Source: Larus michahellis
Lineage: Eukaryota > Chordata > Aves > Charadriiformes > Laridae
DNA length: 64,000 bases
Direction: 5' to 3'
Assembly: GCF_964199755.1 (NCBI RefSeq)
Contig: NC_133898.1
Span: 130,818,224-130,882,223 of the forward strand
The notes beneath the pieces were generated by a model. It was not told the DNA's origin. It did no database searches and saw nothing but the letters and a program-made list of their open reading frames with translations. Every line of letters starts with the position of its first letter. Within the stretch, counting starts at the first letter, position 1. Both the position numbers and the translations under genes were made by a program. Below, in pieces: positions 11,601 through 22,635 of the stretch.

Positions 11601-14600
11601 TAAATAGGGTTTTTTTAGCCCCAGATTCAGGGTTTTCTTTCCTTCGTTCCTGCTGCTGCCCAGCAGCCGGGACGTGGCTGTTCGAGGTGGGGGGGGGAGC
11701 AGAGCGGGTGGGATGGTTCGAGGGACCCCCCTCCCCCCCACCCCAGCCCTCCATCCTCCCTCCGCTGCCAGACACGCACCCCGGGGGGGGGACTGCTGGG
11801 GGGTTCCCCCACCCTCCCATCCGTACCCTGCACCCCGAGAAGGGGGGTCTTGCACAGCCCCGGCCCCCCCCGGCGAGGGAGTTCCCAGGGCAGGACATTT
11901 TCCCATGAGGATGCAGAGGGGAAAAAGCAACTTTGGGCATAAAATCCAAACACACGGAGCCCGGGGAGCGGCTGGTCCCACGCGGGATAAACCCCGCACG
12001 AAGCCGCGTTTTCCCAGCCCTGGGTTGGTTTTGCCTTGACGTGGTTTGACCCCAGTTGGCAACTGGGACCAGGCAGCCGCTCGCTCACCCCCCCCACACA
12101 CACACCCCGCCGCCCCCCCGAGTCGGGCTGGGGGGAGAATCGGAAGAGTAAAAGTGAGGAAAACCACGTGGGTTGAGATAAGGACAGTTTGATGGGTGAA
12201 ACAAAAGCCGAGGAATTCATTCCCCGCTTCCCACGGCAGGTAGATGTTGAGCATCCCCAGGAGAGCCGGGCTCCGTCACGCAGAACGGGGACTTGGGAAG
12301 ACAAACGCCGTCCCTCCCAACTTCCCCCCCTTCCTCCTTCTCCCCCCGGCTTTATACACCGATGTCCCATGGCATGGAATATCCATGGGGTCAGTCGGGG
12401 TCCCGGCTGTGTCCCCTCCCGACTCCTTGTCCTCCCCCAGCCCATCGCTGGTGGGGTGGGCTGAGGAGCAGAAGAGGCCGTGAGAGCTCAGCAGCAACCA
12501 AACCCACCGGTGTCCTAACACCATTCCTCAGCCCAAATCCAAACCATACCACTGTCCCAGCTGCTAGTAAGAAAGTCGACCCCATCCCAACCGAAACCAT
12601 GACATGCCTTCAAAAAGAAGCATCCCAGGAGAAGGCAGGGGAGCGAGGAGCTGGGTCCCACCACCACGCAGCATGGCCAGGGGGTCAGGGGAGGGACTAA
12701 CAAGTCATTTGCTGCTTCGTGCCTCAGTTTCCCCAAGATGATAAAACCATCCAAGAGTTACAAACACACCTCATTGCCTAAGAGCGGGATATCCAGTAAA
12801 AATGGGATTTTTAACAAGATTTATGCCCCGCGGTCTTTCTTTTCCCAGGTGACCGAGGCCCGAAGGGGGAGAAGGGGGACCGAGGTGGCAGCACGGGTAA
12901 GTGCCCGCTCACGGCCGTCTCCCCGCTGCTCTGGGCAGGGTTTGGGTGGTGGTTGCGGGGTCGGGAGCTGGTGGGAGAAATGCTTGGGCGAGGAGGAGAT
13001 GGAGCGGCGGGGAGGGATGTCGGCAGCATGCAAGGACCGAGGATGCTCGAGGAAAGTGGTTGTGATGTTACAGCAGAGCCAAGGAGGGGGGAGCACCTTC
13101 CTCTGCACCCCCTGGAGCCCTCGGCGTGCAGAGACACCAGCCAGGCTGATGGGGCTGGGTTATGGAATCACAGAATGGTTTGGGGTGGAGGGGACTTTCA
13201 AAGCCCAGCCAGTGCCACCCCCTGCCCTGGGCAGGGACACCTCCCACCAGCCCAGGTTGCTCCAAGCCCCGGCCAACCTGGCCTTGAACCCCTCCAGGGA
13301 TGGGGCAGCCACAGCTTCTCTGGGCAACCTGGGCCAGGGGCTCACCCCCCTCACACCAAAGGATTTCTTCCCAATATCTCATCCAAATCTCCCCTCTTCC
13401 AGTGTAAAACCCTTCCCCCTCGTCCCATGGCTCCCCTCCCTGCTCCAGAGTCCCTCCCCAGCTTTCCTGGAGCCCCTTGAGGGACTGGCAGGGGCTGGAA
13501 GGTCTCCGCGGAGCCTTCTCTTCTCCAGGCTGAACCCCCCCAACTTGGTTGGCTTTCTGGGCTGCCAGCGCACGGTGCTGGCTCATGGCCGGTTTCTCCC
13601 CCCCGGCACCCCCAAGCCCTTCTCTCAGGGCTGCTCTCCATCCCTCCATCCCCAGCCTGGGCTGGCACCGGGGGTTGCCCTGACCCGGGGGCAGGACCCT
13701 GCACTTGGCCTTGTTGGACCTCATGAGGTTCACACAAGGTTCAAGAACCGGACTGAGGATGCCCGAAGGCGTCTGGGAGTTTTCACTCCCCACTTCTTCC
13801 CGGGGAACAAACAGGATCAGCCTCAGGGCTGAGCTCTCCCACCTGCCCAGGCACTTTCCTGGCAAACAGTATCGTCACCAGCCCGGAGCTGGCAGCAAGA
13901 GGAACCAGGGGCTGGAAGGACACATCTCTTCCACCCATCGTCCCATGGCAGGATGTGCCTCCTTAGGGACATCTCTCCTGCCTCTCCAGGGATATCCTTC
14001 CTTGGGGACATCCCTCCTGCCTCCCTGAGGACATCCCTCTTGCCACCCCAGGGACATCCCTCCTTGGGGACATCCCTTCTCCCTCCTCAAGGACATCCCT
14101 CCTACCTCTCCAGGGACATCCTTCCTTGGGGACATCCCTTCTGCCTCCCTGAGGACATCCCTCCTGCCACCCCAGGGACGTCTTTTGTTGGGGACATCCC
14201 TCCTGCCGCCCTAAGGACATCCATCCTGCCACACAAGGCACATTCCTCCTTGGGGACATCCCTCCTGTCACCCCAGGGACATCCTTCCTGCCTCTCCAGG
14301 GACATTATTCCTTGGGGACATCCCTCCTGCCACCCCAGGAACATCCCTCCTGCCTCAGGTGCCCATGCAGGGGCTCCAGGTCCCTGCCACCAGCCACCAC
14401 AACACCCAGACGGTGCCAAGCAGGAGCCGGGATGTGGCAGGGTTGGACGGGGAGCAGCAGCAGAGGTGGCCGGGGAGCGGGGAGCACCCCAGTGGGAAGC
14501 ACCAGCACCCCCAGTAAGAACCCAGGACCCCCAGCCCCTTCCAGCCACCGCTTGGTGGGCGAGCGCAGCTGGTTCCCATCCGCGAAGTACAAAGGCTGGT

Positions 14601-17600
14601 GTATATCGCTATTTAATTTCCCGGGATAGCCGTCCTCCACATCTTCCCCCCTGGAAACTTGACATTTCCATCCCTATTCCCAAACCTGAGGGACTGGAGC
14701 GGAGCAGGGGCAGCGGGAGGGGGCGGTGGGGAGCGGACCCGGGGGCAGATGGTCTCCATTACCGGAGGGGGGAGATGATATCTCAGCCCAGCTGCAAAGA
14801 ATCAGGCCCTTGTTTTCTCGGCCACCGGGAGTTATTTCTCTTCTTTAGCTTTTCCTTTCTTGTTTTGCTGGGTTTTGGGGGCCGGACAGGGAGGAGGTCG
14901 AGGGCTTTGGAAGCGATCGCTGCGGCAATTTGGGGGTTTGTTGGGTGCGTTGGAGAGGGAAAGGGCCAGGGAGCTGCTCCGGGATGGATGGGGCCAGGCT
15001 TGGCAGACCGGGGGTCGCTGGAGGCAGAGAACACGGCTGGGATGCTCCTGAGCCGCTCTGGAGCTGCAGCCCAGGAGGGGCTGATCCTGGCCCACCTTCT
15101 GCAGCACGACGAGGTGGACAACCCTCCTTTGGTCCCTGCGCACCTCCCCGTGGCTCCACCAGCTCCTCGGGGCCATCCCCGAGCGCAGCCCCGACTCCAG
15201 CTGCGTCTTTCGCGGAGTCCTCAGGGCTCGTGGCCACCAAAACGGCCCTGGGCTGGGCTGTGGGGCCGTTACGGGCAGCTGGCACTGGTTTGGGAGGAAA
15301 CTTCTGGGTTTTATTAGCTTCTATTAGCCCTCTAAGCAACGTTTGTCAGAGGCGAAGTGGCCAGGACTCACGTGGCCGAGCTCTGGGTCTTTATTAGCAG
15401 CCCTCACCCTGCTGATTAATGGGAACATCCCGGCGGTGCCTGGCTGCCTGCCCCGATTGCCCGGCTCTCCCCCTCCTTGGAGAAGCCGTCGTCGTCCTCC
15501 AGCACGCACAGGCTCTGAGGAGCGTCCAGCGGAGAGCCGGGGTGAGGGCGGACTCGGAGGGGGAGGAATGGGGGTGTTGGGAGGAGCAGCTGGCTTGGGA
15601 TGGAGATACGGGGCTGGTCCTGGATGGGATGAGCGACCAGATGGTGCTGGAGATACGGGGCTGGTCCTGGATGGGATGAGCGACCAGATGGTGCTGGAGA
15701 TACGGGGCTGGTCCTGGACAGGATGAACAACCAGATGGTGCTGGATATAGGGAGCTGGTCCTGGACTCCCAGTCACCTGCCTCTTCTCCAGGCACGAGGG
15801 AACGTGAGGAGCGTTGGAGGCAGAGCTGGATGGTTTCACGGAGGGGATTACGCCTGCCGGGGGGCTCCGTGCCCCATTTTGCCATTGCTGTCCCATAGGC
15901 ATCGCAGACGCGAGGTGACAGCCCCTAGGAAAGGCTCCCCTGCCCTGAGATGCTCCGGGGGTGCAAGAGGGACAGTGGTCCCAAAGGCAAGGGGACCCCC
16001 AAGGTGCCACAGTGGTGGCCGCAGTCACTGAACACATGGAGCCGGGAAGATGACACTGCGTGAGGTGACACCTCGACCTGAGCGGTGGAGAATTGCTGGA
16101 CCCTGGGTTTCCCTGGCCGCATCCCACCCTCCGCTTGCCCACCTGGAGCAGGGACGTTGGGCTGGTTCCCTAGCGGGGGACACCGGCGTTGGACACGGCA
16201 CAAGCTTGGCTTGGCACGAGCAGCTCCTCTGGCAGCTCCAGGCAGCGTCCGCAGCTCCGGTCCACGTCTTCGGCTTGGAAGAGTCGCTTCACGCAGCCCT
16301 CAGATGACACCACCCCAGGGGTGAGCCAGGGCAGCGGCCTCGGCAAAGGAGGAGACGTCCCCTCCATCCCAGTCGGCAACGACAGCCGGCAGCATCCCAA
16401 ACGAGCCCCTCCGCCAAGGTGCGATGCCACCCTTCCACGTCCATGGCAAGGGCTGGGCAAAATATCAGCGAGGTGGTTGAGGGGCAGCACGAGATGTTTC
16501 CTGGCTCCTCCGTGGGCCCGATGCTCTGCCCAGATCCAGGAAAACACGCTCAAGGTTTCCAGACCCTTCCTTGAGCCTGACCCCGAGCTCGTCCTGGAAG
16601 TGGGAGATCGGCCGGTGCCGAGGCCAAGCAAGGACTGTTCTTTCTGGAGGTCATTGGAAGAGGTGGCCCTGTTCCCGCTGGGAGCGAGCCAGGGAAAACC
16701 CAGAGCCTGAAACATGAAAAAAAAAAAAAACCCACAACTTTTGTGCAGGTCCCAGCCGTCCGGCGGTGCCAAAACCCTCTGCATCTCTGTGCAGCAGAAC
16801 CCAAACACGTCCCTGGTCTCTAACTGTCCCGTTAACCCCGCACCTCCCAGCCCCGGGAGCCTGGGGCGGGCTGGGACCCTGCTTCCCCCACCTTGGCCAA
16901 CCTCACGGCCACCAGCTTGGTTGGCCAAGGCGCCTAACGAGACCTCGGTTGAGCACAGCTGCCCATGACATCCCACCACCGTGAAGTTAACGTAGATGTC
17001 AGACCAACGTCAGATTTTATAGAATCACAGAATGGTTTGGGTTGGAAGGGACCTTAAAGGCCACCCAGTGCCACCCCCTGCCCTGGGCAGGGACACCTCC
17101 CACCAGCCCAGGTTGCTCCAAGCCCCGGCCAACCTGGCCTTGAACCCCTCCAGGGATGGGGCAGCCACAGCTTCTCTTGGATTTTACCCAGCTTTTCACA
17201 GCTCCCTCTGCAACAGTCGCCCCTTGGCATGGAGACCTTTTGGGTTCGTCGCTTGAGAAGTTGCCGTGGTCCACGTACCGGCAAAATCACAGCAGACGAG
17301 AAGGTTTTGTTCCCTTTTACATTGCGGCTGGGGTTGGGGTGCTTTTGGTGGCATGGAAGCAGAATGCAGCCCCTCGTCCCCTTCTCCACCGGGGACCAGC
17401 CTTGGGCATAGAGGATGAGCCGGAGAGCTGATGGTCATCAAGGAGGAGACTTCGGTCTGCCTGGAAATGCTTCACGCAGCAGTCCACACCCCAGCTATCT
17501 TCGCATTTGAGAAGTAAAGTCATCGAGCATTTCCAGTGGGAATGTGTGTTTTGATAGGGGAGGGGGGGGAAAAACAACCCACCTTGGCTTTGAGAAAATG

Positions 17601-20600
17601 TCTTCGAATAAAAGTCTCCGAGCAGCTGCAACACAATCTCGCCCTGGGGGAGCCCAGCTCCACCCAAACGTGGCTGCTGTCCCAGCCCGCGGTGAGTCAC
17701 GGAGCGAGCCCGGCTGCCCGACAGCGATTTTCTCCGTTCGACCCCTTTCTCGGCCCAAATAACGGGATTTATGGCCTCTTCCTTTCGCTGGGTTTTCTTG
17801 GCTGGGGGTAGAGGAAGGACCGTTGCGGTTTGTTGGTGCTGAGCTTCTCAGTCATTCCCCTGTCAGATAAATCACCGCCCCCCTGTGCTCCCCCCTGCCT
17901 GGAGGATGACGGGTGACCATAGGGGTCTCTCCTGGCAGGAGGGTGGTGATGGGGGGAGGAAGGCTGAGCAGCCACAGAAAGGCAACTGGGAGGGGAGGGA
18001 GCAAAGCCGCTGTGGGGAGGAGGAGGACAAGCCGTGTCCCCACACCCCAGTTTGGCATTTTGGACCGATGTGAACTTCTCCTTCACCGTCCCCTCAAGCA
18101 TGAAGTCAGGGTCCACCTGGACAACATGGACTTGGTCCGTGGTTGGAAGAGCCTCCCATTCGCTTGAGCTGCCCTTTTGGAAGCTCTTTGTGCCCTGGTT
18201 CTGCCGGCACCTTCCTCCTCCCATGTGGTGGTTCAGATCTGCTTAATAACCCCAAAAGGGTTGTGAAGCATTGGAAGAGGCTGCCCAGGGCAGTGGTGGA
18301 GTCGCCATCCCTGGAGGGCTTGAAAAGCCGGGCAGACGTGGTGCTGAGGGCCATGGGGTAGTGGTGGCCTTGGCAGTGTTGGGTTGATGGTTGGACTCGA
18401 TGATCTGAAAGGTCCCTTCCAGCCTGGGCAATTCTATGACTCTGTGATCTCTCTTCTCATCACAAGCCTGAGTTATGTCCATTTGGTCTCATCTTGGTGG
18501 CTTCAGGACCGACCCTTGCTGGGTGCCTGCCCTGCCTGCAGCACTTTTGGGCTGCCAGCAGGTTTCCCATCTCAGCACGACTGTTGCAAGGCTCAGCCTC
18601 CTCCAACAAACCCCCAGGTTTGATGGGACCCCTCCAGCACCACATCCAATGGTGGTGAGATGTCCTCAGGTCATCTGGAGGTGCATCACCCAGTGCTTTC
18701 TGCAGCCACGGGCACTACAGGGAGGGCATGGGAGGTGGTCCAAGGTGGGCAAGGGGCAGCACTTGGAGATGGCACCGTGGCTCCTCTGACCTCCCCATCT
18801 CTTCCCAGCAGCAGCCGCTGAGGAGGGGATGATTCGGCTGGTGAACGGCTCCGGCTCCCACGAGGGACGGGTGGAGGTCTTCTACGACCGGCGTTGGGGC
18901 ACGGTGTGCGACGACGGCTGGGACAAGAAGGATGGAGACGTGGTGTGCCGGATGCTGGGCTTCCGAGGCGCCGAGGAGGTGTACCGCATGGCCCGGTTCG
19001 GCCAAGGTAAGACCCTTCCACCTCTACCCCCCCCTCATCCAGCAGCAATACCTTTGGCCAGCCCATAAATAGACCAGAGACCCCCAAAAATGACCCTGGG
19101 GGCATCCAGCGTGTCCCCCACGAGCAGGACAGGGGGCTGTGGTGGCCTGAGAAGCTTCGGTCTTGGTTTATTCAGCGCGGCCTGCCCCGTCTGCAAATAT
19201 TTTGGCCTTGGCTTGGGGGACCACGTGCGAGGCCGTCGCTGGCGCTGACTCGGCGCCGCAGAACCGACCCCGGGCTTGTTGTTTTTGAATGGACGCTTTG
19301 GGTTTTTCAGCCGGACGTGGCTTTTTGAGATCTCTTTTCCTTGTAGGATAATGAAAAGGAAAAACAAAACAAAAACAAAAAAAAGGAAGAGCTTTTAAAA
19401 ACATAGGGGAAATGTCAGGAACGCATGGGTGGGCGGAGGGGTGGCCTTTGGCCCCAAACCATTGGGTTGGGGTGTTGCTGCCCAGACCAGCTCCCTTTCC
19501 ACGTAGCCTTTTTAACTCCTTGAGTTGCCTTCTCTCCAACTGCTCCGGGCTGCCAAGGAAATGATGGATCCCATAAGCAGGTATCCACCATGGCCATCAT
19601 CTAACCATGAAGGTGCCAGCTGGCCAGACCTTCTCTGCGAGCGCCCCTCCACGAGTTGGTGTCCTTCACATCAGCCTTGGGAGACCTCAGAGCTCATTTC
19701 GCCACCAGGGACCAGGTTGTCCACTCCTGGGTTTCTTCCCCCTGTGTCCCACCCTGGTCCTCTACCACCCCCGAAGGCTGGTACGGCCACTTGGGATCCT
19801 GGGGCACCATCACCCAGAGACTGTGTCGGGGGATAGGCTTGACTTGGGGTGTCCCAGCTGGGAGGATCTGCTTCTCCTCCTCCCGTGACCCCCTCGGCAC
19901 GGCAATGGAAGCGCCCAGATCCCTCAGCCCAGCAGATGCAGAGGCACAGCCCCATTGCAGAGGAGAGATGCAGAGGAGAACCCCATTGATGCCCCATCGA
20001 GCGTGGTACATCCAGTGCCTTGCCATGGCCACAACCCCACCACGTGCTGGTGGCTGGTGTCTCTTCTGGGGGTGTTTCCTCCAGAACAGGAATTGCGTAT
20101 CCCCAGGGGCTTGGTAGCCCACAAAATTGGGGGCTACCCCATGGCCACGTGCCGGACGGACTGTGCTGCACCCGTTGCCTGTGTGGGCAGATCCGGGGTC
20201 CTCATTTCCATGGGGGCAAATGGGGAAAATCACAGGATGGTTTGGGTTGGAAGGGACCTTAAAGCCCAGCCAGTGGCACCCCCTGCCCTGGGCAGGGACA
20301 CCTCCCACCAGCCCAGGTTGCTCCAAGCCCCGGCCAACCTGGCCTTGAACCCCTCCAGGGATGGGGCAGCCACAGCTTCTCTGGGCAGTTGTGGGTCACC
20401 AACACCCACATTACGACTAATCACAGTAAAACTTCACAAAACAACTGGATTTTTGCAGCAATCTTGCTGGTTGCCTCTTGATCCAGACGTCCTGGAGCTG
20501 GTCGTGCTCCAGTCCGTGGTCTCCAACACCAGACCGTGCTGGGAGGGTCTCAAAGCCGGGCTATGGGATGCTGCCGTTATCTGGGTTGTCCAAGGGCATC

Positions 20601-20849
20601 CTCCATCCTCCATGGACACCTTAGAGGTTCCAAGAAGCAAAATCTTTATTTCTAGTGGTTTAGTGTATTTTGAGGGTGCGGGGGCCGCTCACCAGGACCC
20701 CATTTTTTGCAGGCACGGGGAGGATCTGGATGGACGACGTCTCCTGCAAGGGGACAGAGGACAGCCTGCTGCGCTGCAGCTTCTCCAGCTGGGGCAAGAC
20801 CAACTGCGGCCACGCCGAGGACGCCGGCGTGAAATGCCTGACGCCGTGA
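2604..20849 (+). CDS. SCARA5: SCARA5, scavenger receptor class A member 5 (3' part; 5' exons off window)
   Basis: Coding exons 2604-2684, 5105-5203, 12849-12896, 18809-19006 and 20713-20849 join in frame; each internal junction splits a codon after its first base. The first three encode about 24 Gly-X-Y triplets (collagen-like stalk). The last two encode one SRCR domain with the motifs [20 protein letters not shown] and [12 protein letters not shown], then TGA. The domain has six cysteines (two in the first exon, four in the second), the group A pattern. Known for the family: a type II membrane protein with an extracellular C-terminus that binds ferritin and takes part in non-transferrin iron delivery. 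MARCO and SCARA3/4 are alternatives, but collagen followed by a C-terminal SRCR domain beside PBK/ESCO2/CCDC25 fits SCARA5. The cytoplasmic, membrane and coiled-coil parts must lie to the left. Confidence 0.93.
4470..4713 (+). repeat. Diverged ~240-bp local duplication, copy 1
   Basis: Aligns with 8021-8254, sharing aggtcccaccagagcccatc, cacaggggtc, ggcttgg, the segment catttcccacctcc and ctccaataaa. Offset about 3.55 kb. Family not recognised. Confidence 0.8.
5016..5039 (+). repeat. (TG)n microsatellite
   Basis: Alternating gtgtgt run shortly upstream of the acceptor of collagen exon B. Confidence 0.9.
5105..5203 (+). CDS. SCARA5: SCARA5 collagen exon B
   Basis: 99 nt, eleven Gly-X-Y triplets ([13 protein letters not shown] onward). 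Acceptor gctccag, donor AAAG|gtaagg. Confidence 0.93.
8021..8254 (+). repeat. Diverged ~240-bp local duplication, copy 2
   Basis: Partner of 4470-4713 in the next SCARA5 intron. The copies flank collagen exon B, but the similarity does not extend to an exon. Confidence 0.8.
10253..10558 (-). mobile_element. CR1 LINE 3' fragment
   Basis: Reversed CR1 tail (gaatcacagaatggtttggg) through acatgcccttgtaagaag. Minus orientation. Confidence 0.9.
10600..12000. promoter_or_regulatory. Intronic CpG-rich region (candidate CpG island)
   Basis: Frequent CpG (for example around 10740-10800, 11100-11340 and 11500-11570), unlike most intron sequence nearby. No initiation site can be placed. It could be an intronic promoter or enhancer of SCARA5, or simply GC-rich intron. 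Confidence 0.3.
10970..11022 (+). repeat. (ATT)n-rich low-complexity block
   Basis: Imperfect attattatt runs in a GC-rich setting, followed by a short CG/TG stretch (cgcgcgcacgcgtgtgtgtg). Confidence 0.85.
12037..12604 (+). mobile_element. Solo LTR of an avian endogenous retrovirus, 5-bp target duplication
   Basis: 568 bp beginning TGACGTGGTTTGACCCC and ending AACCGAAACCATGACA, flanked on both sides by TGCCT (12032-12036 and 12605-12609). Terminal TG..CA plus a 5-bp duplication marks a complete LTR left by recombination; no internal coding sequence adjoins it. A related copy lies at about 24903-25554. The 5-bp duplication suggests an ERVL-like integrase (inference). It is in sense orientation to SCARA5, about 240 bp before collagen exon C. 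Confidence 0.85.
12849..12896 (+). CDS. SCARA5: SCARA5 collagen exon C
   Basis: 48 nt encoding [16 protein letters not shown]; the triplet pattern ends here. Acceptor ttttcccag, donor ACGG|gtaagt. It starts about 240 bp downstream of the solo LTR at 12037-12604. Confidence 0.9.
13164..13735 (-). mobile_element. CR1 LINE 3' fragment
   Basis: Minus orientation, about 570 bp, from ggaatcacagaatggtttgg to the region reading ttggcctt gttggacctcatgagg. Its antisense frames resemble CR1 ORF2/3'UTR pieces and are not host genes. Confidence 0.9.
13960..14355 (+). repeat. Minisatellite, ~20-24 bp unit
   Basis: Repeated ggacatccctcctgccaccccag-type units with variants, roughly 16-18 copies. It keeps a long reading frame open, which is not taken as coding. 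Confidence 0.85.
15602..15766 (+). repeat. 47-bp tandem repeat, ~3.5 copies
   Basis: Unit starts ggagatacggggctggtcct and ends ccagatggtgct. The first two copies are near-identical; the third and the partial fourth are diverged. Confidence 0.92.
17018..17178 (-). mobile_element. CR1 LINE 3' fragment
   Basis: About 160 bp, minus orientation, starting atagaatcacagaatggttt and ending near gcagccacagcttctctt. Confidence 0.9.
18248..18452 (+). mobile_element. CR1 LINE 3' fragment
   Basis: Plus orientation: gggttgtgaagcattggaag to ggcaattctatgactctgtg. It belongs to the same subfamily as the minus copies at 30138, 33988 and 36870. Confidence 0.9.
18809..19006 (+). CDS. SCARA5: SCARA5 SRCR exon 1
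   Basis: 198 nt; short Ala/Glu linker, then the first half of the SRCR domain ([30 protein letters not shown]). The acceptor is cccagcagcag, so the exon could start at 18809, 18812 or 18815 with no frame change. Donor CAAG|gtaaga. Confidence 0.93.
19007..20712 (+). other. SCARA5 last intron
   Basis: No exon seen. Holds an A-rich stretch near 19360-19385 and one CR1 fragment (20229-20386). Confidence 0.7.
20229..20386 (-). mobile_element. CR1 LINE 3' fragment
   Basis: Minus orientation: aatcacaggatggtttgggt to cagcttctctgggcag. Confidence 0.9.
20713..20849 (+). CDS. SCARA5: SCARA5 terminal exon (SRCR second half and stop)
   Basis: 137 coding nt, acceptor ttttttgcag. Encodes [16 protein letters not shown], the remaining four cysteines and the end KCLTP, then TGA at 20847-20849. 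Confidence 0.93.
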
Positions 20850-20982
20850 CTGGGGGGCGGGGGGAGGACAGGGACGACACACGGACACCCCCCGGTCTGG
20901 CTGCGGGGGTCCGGGGGAGGGGGGGCTCGGCACACCCCACCAATCTCCCCTGTGCTTCCTGAAATGGGTTTATTATTAGAGA

Positions 20983-20988
20983 AATAAA
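20983..20988 (+). terminator. SCARA5: SCARA5 polyadenylation signal
   Basis: AATAAA 134 bp after the SCARA5 stop codon, inside gaaataaatgg, followed by a T-rich stretch. Cleavage is expected near 21000-21010, giving a 3'UTR of about 150 nt. Confidence 0.8.
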
Positions 20989-21229
20989 TGGCTTTTTATT
21001 ATTCTCTACCCTGCTGGTGCTGCCATGCTCGGAGCCGGGGGGGCGTGGGGGGCGCTTCAAAGAGCCATGGGGATTCATGGGGGTCCGGGGGCGGGGAGCG
21101 GGGATGCAATGGGGGGGTGTAAATACAGACCCTGGGTCTGGTTCATCCCTGGTTCAAGAAGCCCCTGTGTGCTGGGGGGGGGGACACAGAGCACCCTGGG
21201 GTGCCTGAGTCCCCCCAAGCGCCCCCCCC

Positions 21230-22480
21230 CGAGAGACACCCTTCCAGCCAGGGCTTGAGGATCCCCCCGAGACCCCCCTCCTCAAAGGCTCGGGGATCCC
21301 ATGGAGACCCCTGAGGGGTTGGGAACCCCCCCAGAGACACCCCCACAAGGGCTTGGGGACTCCATGGAGACCCCCCCCAAGGGCATGGGGACCCTGCTGA
21401 ACCCCAGAGACACCTCCCCGTGGCCTGGGGGTCCCACAGAGACCCCCCCCAAGGGGTGGGCAATGCCATGGAGACACCCCCAAGGGCTTGGGATCCCCCC
21501 AGAGACCCCTCCACGGGATTCGCAATGCCATGGAGACACCCCCAAGGGCTTGGGACCCCCACTCCAGAGACCCCCCAACGGCTTGGGGACCCTGCTGAAC
21601 CCCAGAGACACCCCCCATGGCCTGGGGGCCCTACAGAGACCCCCCTGAAGGGATTGACAATGCCATGGAGACCCCCCCCAACGGCTTGGAGACCCCACGG
21701 AGACACCCCCACAAGGGCTTGGGGACTCCATGGAGACTCCCCCAAGGGCCTGGGGACCCTGCTGAACCCCAGAGACACCTCCCCGTGGCCTGGTGGCCCC
21801 ACAGAGACCGCCTTCAAGGGATGGGCAATGCCATGGAGACCCCCCCAAGGGCTTGGGACCCCCACAGAGACCCCCCAATGGGGTTCGCAGTGCCATGGGG
21901 ACACCCCCAAGCGCTTGGGACCCCCACTCCAGAGACCCCCCCAGGGCTTGGGGACCCTGCTGAACGCCAGAGACACCCCCCATGGCCTGGGGCCTTACAG
22001 AGACCCCCCTGAAGGGATTGACAGTGCCATGGAGACCCCCCCCAACGGCTTGGAGACCCCACGGAGACACCCTGCAAGGGGTTGGAGACCCCATGGAGAC
22101 CCCCCAAGGGCATGGGGACCCTGCTGAACCCCAGAGACACCCCCCATGGCCTGGTGACCCCACAGAGACCCCCTTCAAGGGGCGGGCAATGCCATGGAGA
22201 CAACCCCAAGGGCTTGGGACCCCCCCCAGAGACCCCTCCCAAGGGCTTGGGGACCCTGCAAAACCGCTCCCCCCCCCCATGGCCTGGTGGCCCCACAGAG
22301 ACCCCCCTCAAGGGGCGGGCGATGCCATGGAGACCCCCAGGGGTTTGGGGACCCCACTGCCCCCCAAGGTCCCTCGCCATAGACACCGTCCCCCACGGGC
22401 TTGAGGACCCCATGGAGACCCCCCCAAGGCTTTGGGGACCCTGCTGCACCCTAGAGACACCCCCCCCCCCAAAGGCTTGG
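21230..22480 (+). repeat. Intergenic GC-rich minisatellite, ~30-35 bp unit with higher-order pattern
   Basis: Degenerate units of the type ccatggagacccccccaagg followed by gcttggggaccc. The variant block accctgctgaaccccagagac recurs near 21389, 21589, 21759, 21954 and 22119, so units are grouped into ~165-200 bp blocks. It fills the gap between the SCARA5 polyadenylation site and the PBK promoter. Long frames on both strands reflect the repeat, not coding. Confidence 0.9.
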
Positions 22481-22635
22481 TGTCCCCTCCAAAGCCTTGG
22501 CGACCCCTCGCACTGCCCCCCCCCCAAGGCCTCGGGGACCCAACAGACCCCCCGAAACCACCTGGGGACCCCCCAAACCTCCCCCCGCCCCCGCCCCCGG
22601 GGACCCCCTGAGGGCCGCCACAGCCCCGCCCTGCC

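Larger units (their letters stand above)
5204..12848 (+). other. Large SCARA5 intron
   Basis: No exon recognised. Contents: 8021-8254 duplication copy, CR1 at 10253-10558, an (ATT)n-rich block near 10970-11022, a CpG-rich stretch about 10600-12000 and a solo LTR at 12037-12604. I see nothing specific in 5204-8020 or 8255-10250. Confidence 0.6.
12897..18808 (+). other. SCARA5 intron between collagen and SRCR exons
   Basis: No exon seen. Contains CR1 at 13164-13735, 17018-17178 and 18248-18452, a ~23-bp minisatellite (13960-14355) and a 47-bp tandem repeat (15602-15766). The rest is GC-rich sequence without recognised features. Confidence 0.65.

Noticed and set aside
13953-15317. 454-codon plus-strand frame in a SCARA5 intron
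   Set aside because: Its first part is the GGACATCC minisatellite and the rest is GC-rich intron.
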